A DNA stretch of 64,000 nt from NCBI RefSeq assembly GCF_002863565.1, contig NZ_PGUW01000022.1, positions 1 through 64,000 of the forward strand. The letters are read 5' to 3'. Position numbers and translations under genes: made by a program. Source of the DNA: Bacillus sp. V5-8f. Its GTDB lineage: Bacteria; Bacillota; Bacilli; Bacillales; DSM-1321. Shown one piece after another: positions 8,878 to 17,348 of the stretch. The notes under the pieces were generated by a model. That model was not told where the DNA came from. It saw only the letters and a program-made list of their open reading frames with translations, and did not search any database. How positions within the stretch are numbered: position 1 is the first letter of the stretch; the number at the start of each line of letters is the position of its first letter.

Positions 8878-10524
8878 CTATAGGATTTTTTCCGCCAACA
8901 GTTCGAGAGATTGTTCCCGCAGCTTATATTTTTGGATTTTTCCCGATGCGGTCATTGGGTATCGGTCTGTAAACCGGATATAACGCGGAATTTTATGACG
9001 GGATATCTTGCCTTGACAATACTCCCGAATTTCTTCAGCGGTTATCCTTGCCCCATCTTTCGGGATGATCCATGCCATAACTTCTTCTCCATATTTTTTA
9101 TCAGGCACACCAATAACCTGGACATCCAGGACAGAAGGATGCTGATACAGAAACTCTTCAATTTCACGGGGGTATATATTCTCCCCGCCGCGAATGACCA
9201 TATCTTTCAGCCTTCCTGTGATCCTGCAGTAGCCGTTTTCATCCATAACAGCGAGGTCACCGGTATGAAGCCAGCCGTCTTGATCTATTGCTTCCTTGGT
9301 CGCATCTGGGTTGTTGTAGTATCCCTTCATCACGTGGTATCCCCTTGTACATAATTCACCCTGCTCGCCAGCCGGCAGCTCCCGAGAGGTTCCCGGTTCG
9401 ACGATTTTAACCTCAACATTAGGCAGTGCCCTTCCCACTGAGGAAACACGCAGCTCAATTGGATCATCCGTCCTTGTTTGTGTAATTACGGGGGATGCCT
9501 CTGTTTGTCCGTATGCGATCGTCACTTCTGTTGCCCCCATTTTCGCTACCACATTTTTCATCACTTCAATCGGGCAGTTGGAGCCAGCCATGATTCCTGT
9601 CCGTAATGAGTTTAGATTATAGGATTCAAAATTTGGCAGATTTAGTTCGGCAATAAACATAGTTGGCACACCATGGAGGCCAGTACATTTTTCTGCTTCA
9701 ACCGTTTGAAGTACCTTTTCCGGATTAAATTCCACTAGGGGAACCATTGTGGCGCCAACCGATACACACGCCATGGTACCAAGCACGCAGCCAAAGCAAT
9801 GGAAAAAAGGGACGGGAATGCATAAACGGTCATTTGAAGTCAGCTCCATACACTTTGCGATATTATAGCCGTTATTGACGATATTTGAATGTGTGAGCAT
9901 GACCCCTTTAGGAAAACCGGTTGTACCGGACGTGTATTGCATATTGATCACTTCATCTGGATGCAGGGAGGCCATACGGGCTTCCAGCAGTTCTTCGGTA
10001 ACACTTTCTTTTCCAGCCATCACGTCATCCCAAGAGTAAGTCCCGGGAAACCTTTTTTCTCCTAGTACGATCACATTTTTTAATTTTGGCAGTTTGTTAG
10101 ATTGCAGCTTTCCTGGTGCACAGGTTTTCAATTCAGGCACTATCTCATAAAGCGTGTCAATATAAGAGTGATCTTTGAACTTTTCCATAAGAATAAGTGT
10201 AGAGGTGTCAGATTGCCTTAATAGATACTCTAATTCCGCCGCCCGGTAATTTGTGTTGACCGTAACGAGAACTGCTCCCATCTTTGCAGTGGAAAACTGG
10301 GTGATCAGCCACTCCGGTTTATTCGTTGCCCAGATGGAAATATGACCCCCCTTTTCAATGCCTAAAGACATGAACCCCCTTGCAGCTTCACGGCACACTT
10401 GTTCAAATTCTTTGTACGTGTATCGAAGTCCGAGCTCATGATAGACAACTGCTTCCTTTTCTCCCTCTCTTGATGCGGTTTCTTCCAAAAGCCCGCCAAC
10501 TGTAACATGCAATAAATCAGACAT
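8878..10524 (-). CDS. yngI: acyl-CoA synthetase (AMP-forming, YngI-like)
   Basis: Activates a carboxylic acid to its CoA thioester through an acyl-adenylate. The 548-residue protein carries the P-loop-like MQYTSGTTGFPKGVMLTHSN, the YGQTEASP motif, LHTGDLAVMDENGY and GRLKDMVIRGGENIYPRE, ending with a catalytic Lys in TASGKIQKYKLRE. These define the ANL family. As second gene of the leucine/isovalerate operon it probably activates isovalerate or a similar branched acid before dehydrogenation by YngJ. Chain-length specificity cannot be read from sequence. Confidence 0.9.
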   Translation of the reverse strand: MSDLLHVTVGGLLEETASREGEKEAVVYHELGLRYTYKEFEQVCREAARGFMSLGIEKGGHISIWATNKPEWLITQFSTAKMGAVLVTVNTNYRAAELEYLLRQSDTSTLILMEKFKDHSYIDTLYEIVPELKTCAPGKLQSNKLPKLKNVIVLGEKRFPGTYSWDDVMAGKESVTEELLEARMASLHPDEVINMQYTSGTTGFPKGVMLTHSNIVNNGYNIAKCMELTSNDRLCIPVPFFHCFGCVLGTMACVSVGATMVPLVEFNPEKVLQTVEAEKCTGLHGVPTMFIAELNLPNFESYNLNSLRTGIMAGSNCPIEVMKNVVAKMGATEVTIAYGQTEASPVITQTRTDDPIELRVSSVGRALPNVEVKIVEPGTSRELPAGEQGELCTRGYHVMKGYYNNPDATKEAIDQDGWLHTGDLAVMDENGYCRITGRLKDMVIRGGENIYPREIEEFLYQHPSVLDVQVIGVPDKKYGEEVMAWIIPKDGARITAEEIREYCQGKISRHKIPRYIRFTDRYPMTASGKIQKYKLREQSLELLAEKIL

Positions 10525-10611
10525 TTCATTCCTCCTATATTGTAATAAGGACGAACGCTATCAGTTGTTTATACAATCATGTCATGCGTTCTTCAAAAGA
10601 CATATAGCATG

Positions 10612-11754
10612 TTAACAACCTAGTTGCCTGGCAATGACGATCCTTTGAATCTCTGAAGTGCCTTCACCGATTTCAAGCAATTTCGCATCCCGCAAATACC
10701 GTTCGACTTCGTATTCACGCATATAACCTGACCCACCATGTATTTGTATCGCCTGATTGCTCGCCCTGAAGGCCATTTCCGACGCAAAGAGCTTTGCATA
10801 GGCAGATTCCTTCGTAAAAGGTTTGTTATGATCTTTAAGCCATGCCGCTTTATACACCATGTTCCTGGCTAGCTCTATTTCCATGGCCATATCAGCCAGC
10901 TTGAATTGAATGGCCTGGAAGTTAGATATCGGCTGGCCAAACTGCTTGCGTTCCTTGGCAAAGCTGAGTGCGCGATCGAAGGCAGCCTGCGCCACTCCTA
11001 CAGCCAAAGCGGCAATTGAAATCCTTCCTCCGTCAAGCGTGTAAAGGAATTGCTTAAACCCTTTTTGTGAATCTCCTAAAATATTTTCCTTTGGCACGCG
11101 GACATCCTGTAAAATAATTGCGCAAGTGTTGGAAGCACGGACACCCATCTTCTCATAATTGCAATTAATCGTTACACCTGGTGTATCCGTCGGGACGATA
11201 AAAGCAGAGATAATATTTTTTCCTCGTTCATCTTTTCCTGATACAGCTGTTACAGTGACTGTCCTGGAATATCCGGCGTTTGTAATCCAGCATTTCTCTC
11301 CGTTAATGATATATTCATCTCCATCGAGAACCGCCTGAGTCTGGGTGCCGCCCGCGTCACTGCCGGCATTAGGTTCGGTCAGCCCAAAAGCTGCAAGTGT
11401 TTCCCCTTTGGCAAGCGGAACGAGATACTTCTGTTTTTGTTCCTCCGTCCCGAAATAATAGATTGGGCTAGCACCGAGAGAGACCGCTGCCGCATAGCTT
11501 AATCCCGTTCCACCACATGCTTTGCCAATTTCTTCAACAGCAATTGCATAAGAGATGGTATCACCGCCGGCTCCCCCATACTGTTCAGGAAAGGGGATTC
11601 CCATGATCCCAAGTTCCCCCATCTTTTTGAATATGTCTTGTGCAAAGCGGGATTCTGCATCAAGCTCGATTGCAATCGGCTTAATTTCCTTTTCTGCAAA
11701 TTCGCTAACCATCTCTTTGATCATCTGCTGTTCTTTCGACAGTTCAAAGTTCAT
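10612..11754 (-). CDS. yngJ: acyl-CoA dehydrogenase (probable isovaleryl-CoA dehydrogenase, YngJ-like)
   Basis: FAD enzyme that introduces the 2,3-double bond in isovaleryl-CoA, giving 3-methylcrotonyl-CoA. The 380-residue sequence begins [19 protein letters not shown]. It shows [15 protein letters not shown] and WITNAGYS (flavin and substrate binding), [21 protein letters not shown], and [21 protein letters not shown] near the C terminus. The catalytic Glu is likely the one in the YEVERY or IGEGTSEIQ segment. It is first in the operon, after GGAGG and just downstream of a TetR-type operator. Confidence 0.92.
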   Translation of the reverse strand: MNFELSKEQQMIKEMVSEFAEKEIKPIAIELDAESRFAQDIFKKMGELGIMGIPFPEQYGGAGGDTISYAIAVEEIGKACGGTGLSYAAAVSLGASPIYYFGTEEQKQKYLVPLAKGETLAAFGLTEPNAGSDAGGTQTQAVLDGDEYIINGEKCWITNAGYSRTVTVTAVSGKDERGKNIISAFIVPTDTPGVTINCNYEKMGVRASNTCAIILQDVRVPKENILGDSQKGFKQFLYTLDGGRISIAALAVGVAQAAFDRALSFAKERKQFGQPISNFQAIQFKLADMAMEIELARNMVYKAAWLKDHNKPFTKESAYAKLFASEMAFRASNQAIQIHGGSGYMREYEVERYLRDAKLLEIGEGTSEIQRIVIARQLGC

Positions 11755-11789
11755 AAAAGCCCTCCTCGATTGTGTAGCAGACGGCCTAT

Positions 11790-11807
11790 AGACCGACTGG
11801 TTGGTCT
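11790..11807. promoter_or_regulatory. TetR-type operator upstream of yngJ
   Basis: An 18-bp interrupted palindrome, AGACC-GACTGGTT-GGTCT, lies about 36 bp upstream of the yngJ start and about 22 bp downstream of the divergently named but co-oriented tetR gene stop. The GACC..GGTC form is common for TetR-family repressors. The regulator encoded next to it is the natural candidate ligand. The position suggests repression of the catabolic operon until an acyl-CoA signal appears. Confidence 0.6.
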
Positions 11808-11829
11808 GTCCTGCACAAATGTAAGCGCT

Positions 11830-12426
11830 TTACATTGTATCTCTAGATGATTCGTATTTTAAAAAATAATCCCGGAATCTTACGTCCTGTTTGGCTTGGT
11901 CAGTTAGAAGTGAAGTCAAAATAAGGTCTACATAAATCGCCGCAATTTCCTCGATAGACTTATCACCGTCCTTTTTGTACCATTTATAGGACCAGTTCAC
12001 CATCCCTAAAATAGACATACCTGTAATTTCAACAGGCAATTCGGAGCGGAATTCTCCCGTATTGATTCCTTCCCGGATGACAGCAAATATGATTTGCTTA
12101 TAGGTTTGCCGCTTTTCTTTGATAACTTTGACATATTGGCGTTTTAGGTAGATGCTTTCTTGGGAAAATACTGAAATATGTGGTTTATACAGGTCAAATA
12201 CTTTCAGAAAGGATGTAATGATCTCCTGCATTTTTTCTGTAGGGGTTTGGTTTGATTGTATAGCTTCCTTTGCTTTTTTGAGTGCATAAGAAATGAAGTA
12301 GTCGTGGATGACATAAAGAAGTTCGTCCTTGGACGCAAAATGATGGTAAAAGCCTCCCTTTGATGTGCCGCTTTCATGAACAATTTGGTTGACTGTAACA
12401 CCATGAAATCCGTACTCCTCAAACAA
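11830..12426 (-). CDS. TetR/AcrR family transcriptional regulator of the leucine catabolic operon (5' end out of frame)
   Basis: The N-terminal helix-turn-helix reads VTVNQIVHESGTSKGGFYHHFASKDELL, followed by a ligand-binding domain typical of TetR proteins; about 198 residues are open. The open part starts at TTG, inside the first helix (LFEEYGFHG). The reading frame continues upstream through residues NRIIETALT, which complete the normal TetR helix, but has no start codon. An ATG with a Shine-Dalgarno site lies at 12470-12472 in another frame. Loss of one A from the run of six A at about 12456-12461 would join them. Either a frameshift, transcript slippage or sequence error is involved. It lies just upstream of yngJ, so it likely controls that operon. 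Confidence 0.82.
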   Translation of the reverse strand: MFEEYGFHGVTVNQIVHESGTSKGGFYHHFASKDELLYVIHDYFISYALKKAKEAIQSNQTPTEKMQEIITSFLKVFDLYKPHISVFSQESIYLKRQYVKVIKEKRQTYKQIIFAVIREGINTGEFRSELPVEITGMSILGMVNWSYKWYKKDGDKSIEEIAAIYVDLILTSLLTDQAKQDVRFRDYFLKYESSRDTM

Positions 12427-12619
12427 AGTGAGTGCTGTTTCTATTATGCGGTTTTTTAAATCCGTAAGGCATCACCTTCCTGAAAAAGGCTTTACGGCTA
12501 AGAACCCGGTCGTAGCCGGACCCTCACCCTGATTTTATCAAATTTTTCCAAATTGTCAATTTTCGAATATTGATACTCTGTAACATTCCTTACTTCAAAT
12601 CTAGTTATGATATCTTTAT

Positions 12620-12784
12620 TTATTTTGTGAGCGCTGCTTTAAAGCCTGCCTTATTTTTCGGTGAAATGATCACTAAATCGCCGATGTTGTAGGAAATTTC
12701 AAGCCGGTCCAAGGGAAGTGCCGGACTTAACAAAGGCTTCCGCGTTTTCGAAGTTTCCTGATCGTTTTGATGTGTATCAGCTAA
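12620..12784 (-). pseudogene. remnant of a bacterial PH-domain (DUF1200-like) protein
   Basis: A 54-codon frame with no start codon ends at the TAA at 12620. Its translation includes RKPLLSPALPLDRLEI and VIISPKNKAGF, resembling the C-terminal part of small Bacillus membrane proteins with a bacterial PH domain (motif SLDRLEI...VLISPKDKEEF). The upstream membrane segments are missing and a stop lies just before it. It is therefore probably a decayed gene. The family assignment is from memory of the motif and is moderate. Confidence 0.5.
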
Positions 12785-12821
12785 TTAAGTTGGCCTGATC
12801 GAATATACAACGTATCTGCTT

Positions 12822-12968
12822 TTATTTCATAATAGGTTGTAAGCCAAAGCTAGCTGCGAACATAAGAATGACTAATTCAAAACTATTTGCTTCCCGTTTT
12901 CCTAAAAATAGCTGGTAAAGATTAGTTCCTAGACCTGCTAGTATAACGCCCCATATTATAACTGACAT
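12822..12968 (-). CDS. small hydrophobic protein, probable membrane peptide
   Basis: A 48-residue frame starting ATGTCAGTT after a weak AAAGGAC site. The product has a hydrophobic segment, VIIWGVILAGLGTNLYQLFLG, a short charged linker (KREANS) and a second hydrophobic stretch, FELVILMFAASFGL. This looks like a small two-helix membrane protein. No family is recognised. It lies alone between the PH-domain remnant and the staygreen gene, so its status as a gene is uncertain. Confidence 0.45.
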   Translation of the reverse strand: MSVIIWGVILAGLGTNLYQLFLGKREANSFELVILMFAASFGLQPIMK

Positions 12969-13039
12969 GAATGGTCCTTTTTTAATAAATCTAAACCTTT
13001 TGAGTACCCCACATCTATAGACTATATAAGAATGACAAT

Positions 13040-13069
13040 AAAAAAGCTGATTCATGCTCTAGAATCAGC
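13040..13069 (-). terminator. Rho-independent terminator of the staygreen gene
   Basis: GCTGATTC and GAATCAGC form a perfect 8-bp stem with an 8-nt loop. On the minus strand it is followed by TTTTTT. It begins 10 nt past the stop codon at 13079. Confidence 0.85.
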
Positions 13070-13078
13070 CTGTATTTT

Positions 13079-13570
13079 CTATACTTGAAGTGTATTCGCA
13101 TGGGTGGGATTCTTTCCGTTGAGATATTTCCTTGGGGTACCGTATACAAGTAATTTCTGGTATTCCGGATAGATAGAGTCAAATTCTATTGTAATCGGGC
13201 TGTCCAGAAGCCATGGGAAATTTCGGAAGAATTCCCGGTCGCCATACATAATGGCTTCAAGTGCCAAATCAATGTCTTTTTTAAAAATCAGGTATCGAAC
13301 CCTGGATATATTTTTATCAAACTCCCCTCCGCTAATGTATATTCGTACGGAAAGAATATACTCCCCCATATAAGGACCCCATTCTGCCAGCACTTCGTCC
13401 CTCATTCTCTCATCGATCTTCTCGCAGTCGTATTGATTTCCTATGCTTAAAAAAAGTTCTCCTGTTGTGTCCGAATGAGTAAGTGTATATCTTCGTCCTT
13501 CAACGGGCATGTTAGGCGTCGCAGGAGGAATAACAGTTACAGTCAAATTCTCGGGATTAAATGTAGACAT
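13079..13570 (-). CDS. staygreen family protein
   Basis: About 163 residues resembling the staygreen (SGR) domain found in plant chlorophyll degradation proteins and in many Bacillus. Recognisable are FNPENLTV at the start, RRYTLTHSDTTGELFLSIG, and RDEVLAEWGPYMGEYILSVRIYI. The start at 13570 is 10 nt after AAGGAG, whereas a second ATG at 13579 is too close to that site. Bacterial members have been linked to chlorophyll-type dechelatase activity, but a physiological role in a non-phototroph is unknown. It has its own terminator, so it is probably monocistronic. Confidence 0.8.
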   Translation of the reverse strand: MSTFNPENLTVTVIPPATPNMPVEGRRYTLTHSDTTGELFLSIGNQYDCEKIDERMRDEVLAEWGPYMGEYILSVRIYISGGEFDKNISRVRYLIFKKDIDLALEAIMYGDREFFRNFPWLLDSPITIEFDSIYPEYQKLLVYGTPRKYLNGKNPTHANTLQV

Positions 13571-13647
13571 GGCAGACATTCTCCTTTCAGACAAAACTTA
13601 TTGCCTGCCTTATCATATGATTTATGCCTATTAGCTGTGAATCCAGC

Positions 13648-14433
13648 CTACAGGCCACGCATGGATTTTTTCGTAATTTCCTTCGTTTTTGTCTTAAGAA
13701 GCTGCCAATTTCCATCACGGTACTCCCATTCGGAATATATATCAGTTAGAGCATCTGCATGATAGGCCCCACTTACCCGCTGGACACCTTTTAGCCCCTT
13801 ACGTTTACCAGAAATTTTGGTTATGTTGAATAAAGAATAGGGATCAACCATTACTTCTGTCGGTTCATTCAGCTTTCCATTCTTTTGGTACATCCCCAAT
13901 TTTATATAGTCTTTTTTCCTGTTGCTTACATCAAGCACTAGGGGTTTCTGGAGAGGGACTGACATAACAATCTTATAGTTATCTAAAAACTGCCCGGTTA
14001 TGGATACAGGTGGTGGCACGCTCAAATCCTTTGCTTTTCCTCCAGTGAAGGTGTAGGCATAACTGTTAATGAGCCCGCCACTTGATCCTGTTGAGATGGT
14101 CACATAAACATCCTTCAATCCATCCCCGTTAAAGTCTGCAAAGTGCAGCTTGGGGTCAAAGCCTGCATCAAGAGGGAGATTAACTTTTTTACCGTCTTTG
14201 ACTTCCACTACAAGATTGATTTCTCTTAAAAACGCGCTGTCTTGTTCATAGGGAATTCCAACAATTGAAATCCGTTCCTTTTTTCCATCACCAGTCACAT
14301 CACGTTTTTTTGTAACAATGATCTTTTCCTCTGGTTCTGAGTCAAACTGGGCCGATACCGCTCGATAGCCAAATACTGACAATGCTAAGACAATGAACAT
14401 GATGATATTTATCAGCTTTTTGACTCGCAACAT
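13648..14433 (-). CDS. secreted FG-GAP/VCBS-like protein
   Basis: A 261-residue protein with an N-terminal signal peptide: basic VKK, then INIIMFIVLALSVFGY and a likely cleavage near AVSAQ. Two calcium-binding-like loops, DVTGDGKKE and DFNGDGLKD, are characteristic of FG-GAP or EF-hand-like repeats. The rest is beta-rich. It should act outside the membrane. It follows cydB by 3 bp in the same direction, with its own AGGAGG site, so it is probably transcribed with the oxidase genes. A function in oxidase assembly is possible but unproven. Confidence 0.72.
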   Translation of the reverse strand: MLRVKKLINIIMFIVLALSVFGYRAVSAQFDSEPEEKIIVTKKRDVTGDGKKERISIVGIPYEQDSAFLREINLVVEVKDGKKVNLPLDAGFDPKLHFADFNGDGLKDVYVTISTGSSGGLINSYAYTFTGGKAKDLSVPPPVSITGQFLDNYKIVMSVPLQKPLVLDVSNRKKDYIKLGMYQKNGKLNEPTEVMVDPYSLFNITKISGKRKGLKGVQRVSGAYHADALTDIYSEWEYRDGNWQLLKTKTKEITKKSMRGL

Positions 14434-14436
14434 TCT

Positions 14437-15495
14437 TTAACCTCCTTTCAAGGGATTTTTCGATTGCTTCTTCTGTAAATAGTGTTTATCGTTCATAAAC
14501 ATCCTCCAGAAATAAACAAATCCCGGAAACAGAATTACGAAACCTGCAATATAAGTATAAAAAACGGCACGGAACGAATTAGGATCCGTGAATCCCGATT
14601 GAATGGTCATCTCGGGATATACCATATATGGCAAATGTGCCTTGCCATAAACATAACTGGCAATCAAATATTGAATCGTGATGGCTACTACTGCTGCCCG
14701 AGGCATCCCGGAGATATCATGTTTCGAAAAGAAAGGAAGGTAAAGCGCGACGCCCCCTATCAAAAAGAAACAAATGGAAGCAATTAACAAGGGCAGGTCA
14801 TCCATCATATTTTCATAAATCCAATTCGCTTCTGTTCTAAGAGTCATCATGATCAAAAACGCCATTATCAATGAAATGGGACCAGCAATCATGGCATCTT
14901 TACGGTAAACCCTGTAAGCTTCAGGCTCATTGGAAACCTTTGAATAATCGGAAAGCAACAAAGAAGACAAAAATAAGGTGCTGCTGATTGCAAAACCGAT
15001 AAATGCATATTCGTTCGGGCTGGTAAACAGCTTGCCTAAATCAAGGCTTACACGATCCTCGCCAAAATTCACATATTCTCCATGTGAGATAGGTAAGACG
15101 CTAATTAATAAAGCAGGTATTAGAATTCCGGCAATACCGGAGATGTAGGTAAGTATTTTCCGATATTCAAGTGCCACATTAGAAAATACAAGAAAGGCGC
15201 TCCGGAGAGCAAGCAATAGCAAAATCATGCTTCCGGGAACTAAGAGGATCGTTCCAAGTGTGTAGGCTGCTCCTGGAAACATGCTGTAGATTGCGATTAC
15301 AAGAGCAACAATAAACGTATTCGTAACCTCCCAGGTAGGAGAAAGGTAACGATTTGCTATGTTCGTTGTACCCGTTTTTTCCCTATTGATATAAACCATT
15401 GACCAAAAGCCAGCGCCAAAGTCCATTGTAGCCATAACCGAGTAAATAAACACAAATCCCCACAGTACGGTACTGGCAATTATTGCATCCGCCAC
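14437..15495 (-). CDS. ythB: cytochrome bd-type quinol oxidase subunit II (YthB/CydB-like)
   Basis: Integral membrane protein of 352 residues with about eight to nine hydrophobic helices. The N terminus (STVLWGFVFIYSVMATMDFGAG) and the SPTWEVTNTF region match the CydB family. It forms the heterodimeric quinol oxidase with the upstream CydA-like subunit. The start is GTG with AGGAGG upstream. It follows cydA by 13 bp. The size and short quinol-loop partner point to the YthAB-type (cyanide-insensitive-like) branch, not to the main CydAB. Confidence 0.88.
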   Translation of the reverse strand: MADAIIASTVLWGFVFIYSVMATMDFGAGFWSMVYINREKTGTTNIANRYLSPTWEVTNTFIVALVIAIYSMFPGAAYTLGTILLVPGSMILLLLALRSAFLVFSNVALEYRKILTYISGIAGILIPALLISVLPISHGEYVNFGEDRVSLDLGKLFTSPNEYAFIGFAISSTLFLSSLLLSDYSKVSNEPEAYRVYRKDAMIAGPISLIMAFLIMMTLRTEANWIYENMMDDLPLLIASICFFLIGGVALYLPFFSKHDISGMPRAAVVAITIQYLIASYVYGKAHLPYMVYPEMTIQSGFTDPNSFRAVFYTYIAGFVILFPGFVYFWRMFMNDKHYLQKKQSKNPLKGG

Positions 15496-15508
15496 TTAAT
15501 CTCCTCCT

Positions 15509-16870
15509 TTATGAATTTGAACCGAATAGTTGCACTCCTTTTTGTTCTGCCCGATGAATATCATCCAACACAGTATTTCTCTTAAAGTAATAAAGCAGTA
15601 CAAACACGACTGCAGCCCCTAAAATAGCATAAACAATGATAAATAATGTATAAAGGATCCCAAGATTGCCGGTTGCAGTAACCGAGTTTGCAGTGGACAG
15701 CGTCCTATATATGCTCCACGGCTGTCGTCCGCTGCAGCCCAAGATCCACCCGCTTTCAATAGCAGCAACAGAAGCCGGTCCAGACAATACAAAAATCCAT
15801 AATAAAAATTTCGGGAACCTGTCTTTTTTTAGCCATTTATCCCAAATCACAGCAACAATGGCCAGTAAGATTAACAGCGATCCTGTAATAAACATGATAT
15901 TAAACATGGTATGGACCCATAGTGGCGGCCACAGCTCTTCGGGATAGTCGTTTAACCCTTTCACTTCAGTGTCAAAGCTGTTCCCTGCCAAAAAGCTTAA
16001 AAGCCAGGGAATTTCAACGCCCCATTTCACTTCGCGGTCCTCTCTATCGGACCATCCCAGTACCGTTAACGGCGCATGGGTTTGGGTTTCAAATAATCCT
16101 TCTGCAGCAGCCAGTTTTTCAGGCTGATCTTCAAATACGTGCTGTGTCGTAGCGTGTCCGTTGAGCGCTGTAAGTAAAGCGAAAATCCCTCCGGTTATAA
16201 CCGCCATCATCAATGCTTTCTTGTGAAATCCATACAACATCGAGCCTGCACCTGCTTTTAGCATTTTAAATGCAGCAACCGATGCCACTACAAACGCGCC
16301 TGTTGTATAGGCAGAAAGCGCAACATGGCCAGCGGTAACAAGAAAGCTTTTATTGAAAAAAGCTTGCCATGGTTCAACATCGACAATGCGTCCATTCTCT
16401 ACCCTGAAACCTGCAGGAGTTCCTTGAAATGCATGCACATTGGAGATCAGCACAGCTGAGGCAACAGCCCCAAATGCCACCAGTGTTAAGCTTATGATTC
16501 TCATCGAAGGGGGAATTCTGTCAGCTGCGTAAACATAAATCGACATAAACAAAGCTTCGATAAAAAAGGCATATATTTCAATTTGAAAAGGCAACGCCAT
16601 AACGCGTCCGATTACCTCCATAAAACCTGGCCAAAGCAGAGAAAGCTGCACACCGGCAATTGTACCGGTTGGAATGCCAACACCAAGCAGAACTGCGAAG
16701 GCCTTTGTCCAACGCTTCGCCATCACTGCGTAGTGAAAATCATTTGTTCGCTGGTACATCAGTTCAGCCAGCAGCATCATAAGCGGCAATCCGACCCCAA
16801 TTGTTGCAAAAATAATATGAAACCCCATCGTCGTACCAAACATCGCGCGGGCTATAACTACTTCATCCAT
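15509..16870 (-). CDS. ythA: cytochrome bd-type quinol oxidase subunit I (YthA/CydA-like)
   Basis: The 453-residue subunit binds hemes b and d and oxidises quinol. It contains the conserved N-terminal block ARAMFGTTMGFHIIFATIGV, with heme-ligand His in GFHI. FFIEALFMSIYVYAADR and SGWILGCSGRQPWSIYRTL (the GRQPW signature) are also present. The loop between helices 6 and 7 is short, as in Bacillus YthA and cyanide-insensitive oxidases. It is the first gene of a probable ythA-ythB-secreted protein operon. It would give a high-affinity terminal oxidase at low oxygen. Confidence 0.9.
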   Translation of the reverse strand: MDEVVIARAMFGTTMGFHIIFATIGVGLPLMMLLAELMYQRTNDFHYAVMAKRWTKAFAVLLGVGIPTGTIAGVQLSLLWPGFMEVIGRVMALPFQIEIYAFFIEALFMSIYVYAADRIPPSMRIISLTLVAFGAVASAVLISNVHAFQGTPAGFRVENGRIVDVEPWQAFFNKSFLVTAGHVALSAYTTGAFVVASVAAFKMLKAGAGSMLYGFHKKALMMAVITGGIFALLTALNGHATTQHVFEDQPEKLAAAEGLFETQTHAPLTVLGWSDREDREVKWGVEIPWLLSFLAGNSFDTEVKGLNDYPEELWPPLWVHTMFNIMFITGSLLILLAIVAVIWDKWLKKDRFPKFLLWIFVLSGPASVAAIESGWILGCSGRQPWSIYRTLSTANSVTATGNLGILYTLFIIVYAILGAAVVFVLLYYFKRNTVLDDIHRAEQKGVQLFGSNS

Positions 16871-17348
16871 AATATCTTTCCTTCCCTAATTTTTTTCTTA
16901 GTATTTTCCAAAGGAAAAGAAATTATTGAGGAAGTTTCCACTATTTATGATGAGAGTGTGGGAAAATTAAAAAATCAGCATGGCCTAAGTTGCTTTTACG
17001 AGGAATAAAGCACAAATTGGCAGGATGTACTCATAAATGGAAAGTAGTAAGTAATGAGCTAATGTCGGGGGATAAAAAGAAAAGCCTGTTATCGATAAAA
17101 TAACAGACGTTTTACCATCAAAATCGCTATAATTTTAAATCAGGATATGTAACATTCAAAGAAAATAATACTAATTACCTATAAACTAAATATTTATTAA
17201 TCAAATGCCTTTTCAACAACCATAAAAGAACGGTTATGCTACAGATTAAGAAATATTCTACCCTAACTCAAAAAGTCCCCTCCAAGTATGCTTTGTACTA
17301 AAGGGGACCAATTTTTAAGTCGTTTATTGTTTTTGTCTTAATTTGGCT
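16871..17348. other. intergenic region upstream of ythA
   Basis: About 480 bp without a recognised gene. It should hold the ythA promoter (minus strand). A hairpin, CTGTTAT/ATAACAG, at 17087-17107 has U-rich flanks on the minus strand, and the OYE-gene terminator lies at 17270-17308. Confidence 0.55.
17270..17308 (-). terminator. Rho-independent terminator of the flavin oxidoreductase gene
   Basis: GTCCCCT and AGGGGAC form a 7-bp stem followed on the minus strand by TTTTTG. It lies 40 bp past the stop codon at 17349. Confidence 0.8.

Noticed and set aside
11819..11835. Palindrome ATGTAAGCGCTTTACAT as a CcpA cre site
   Set aside because: It is one base longer than the cre consensus and overlaps the tetR stop codon. 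Left out as a called site because the spacing does not fit.
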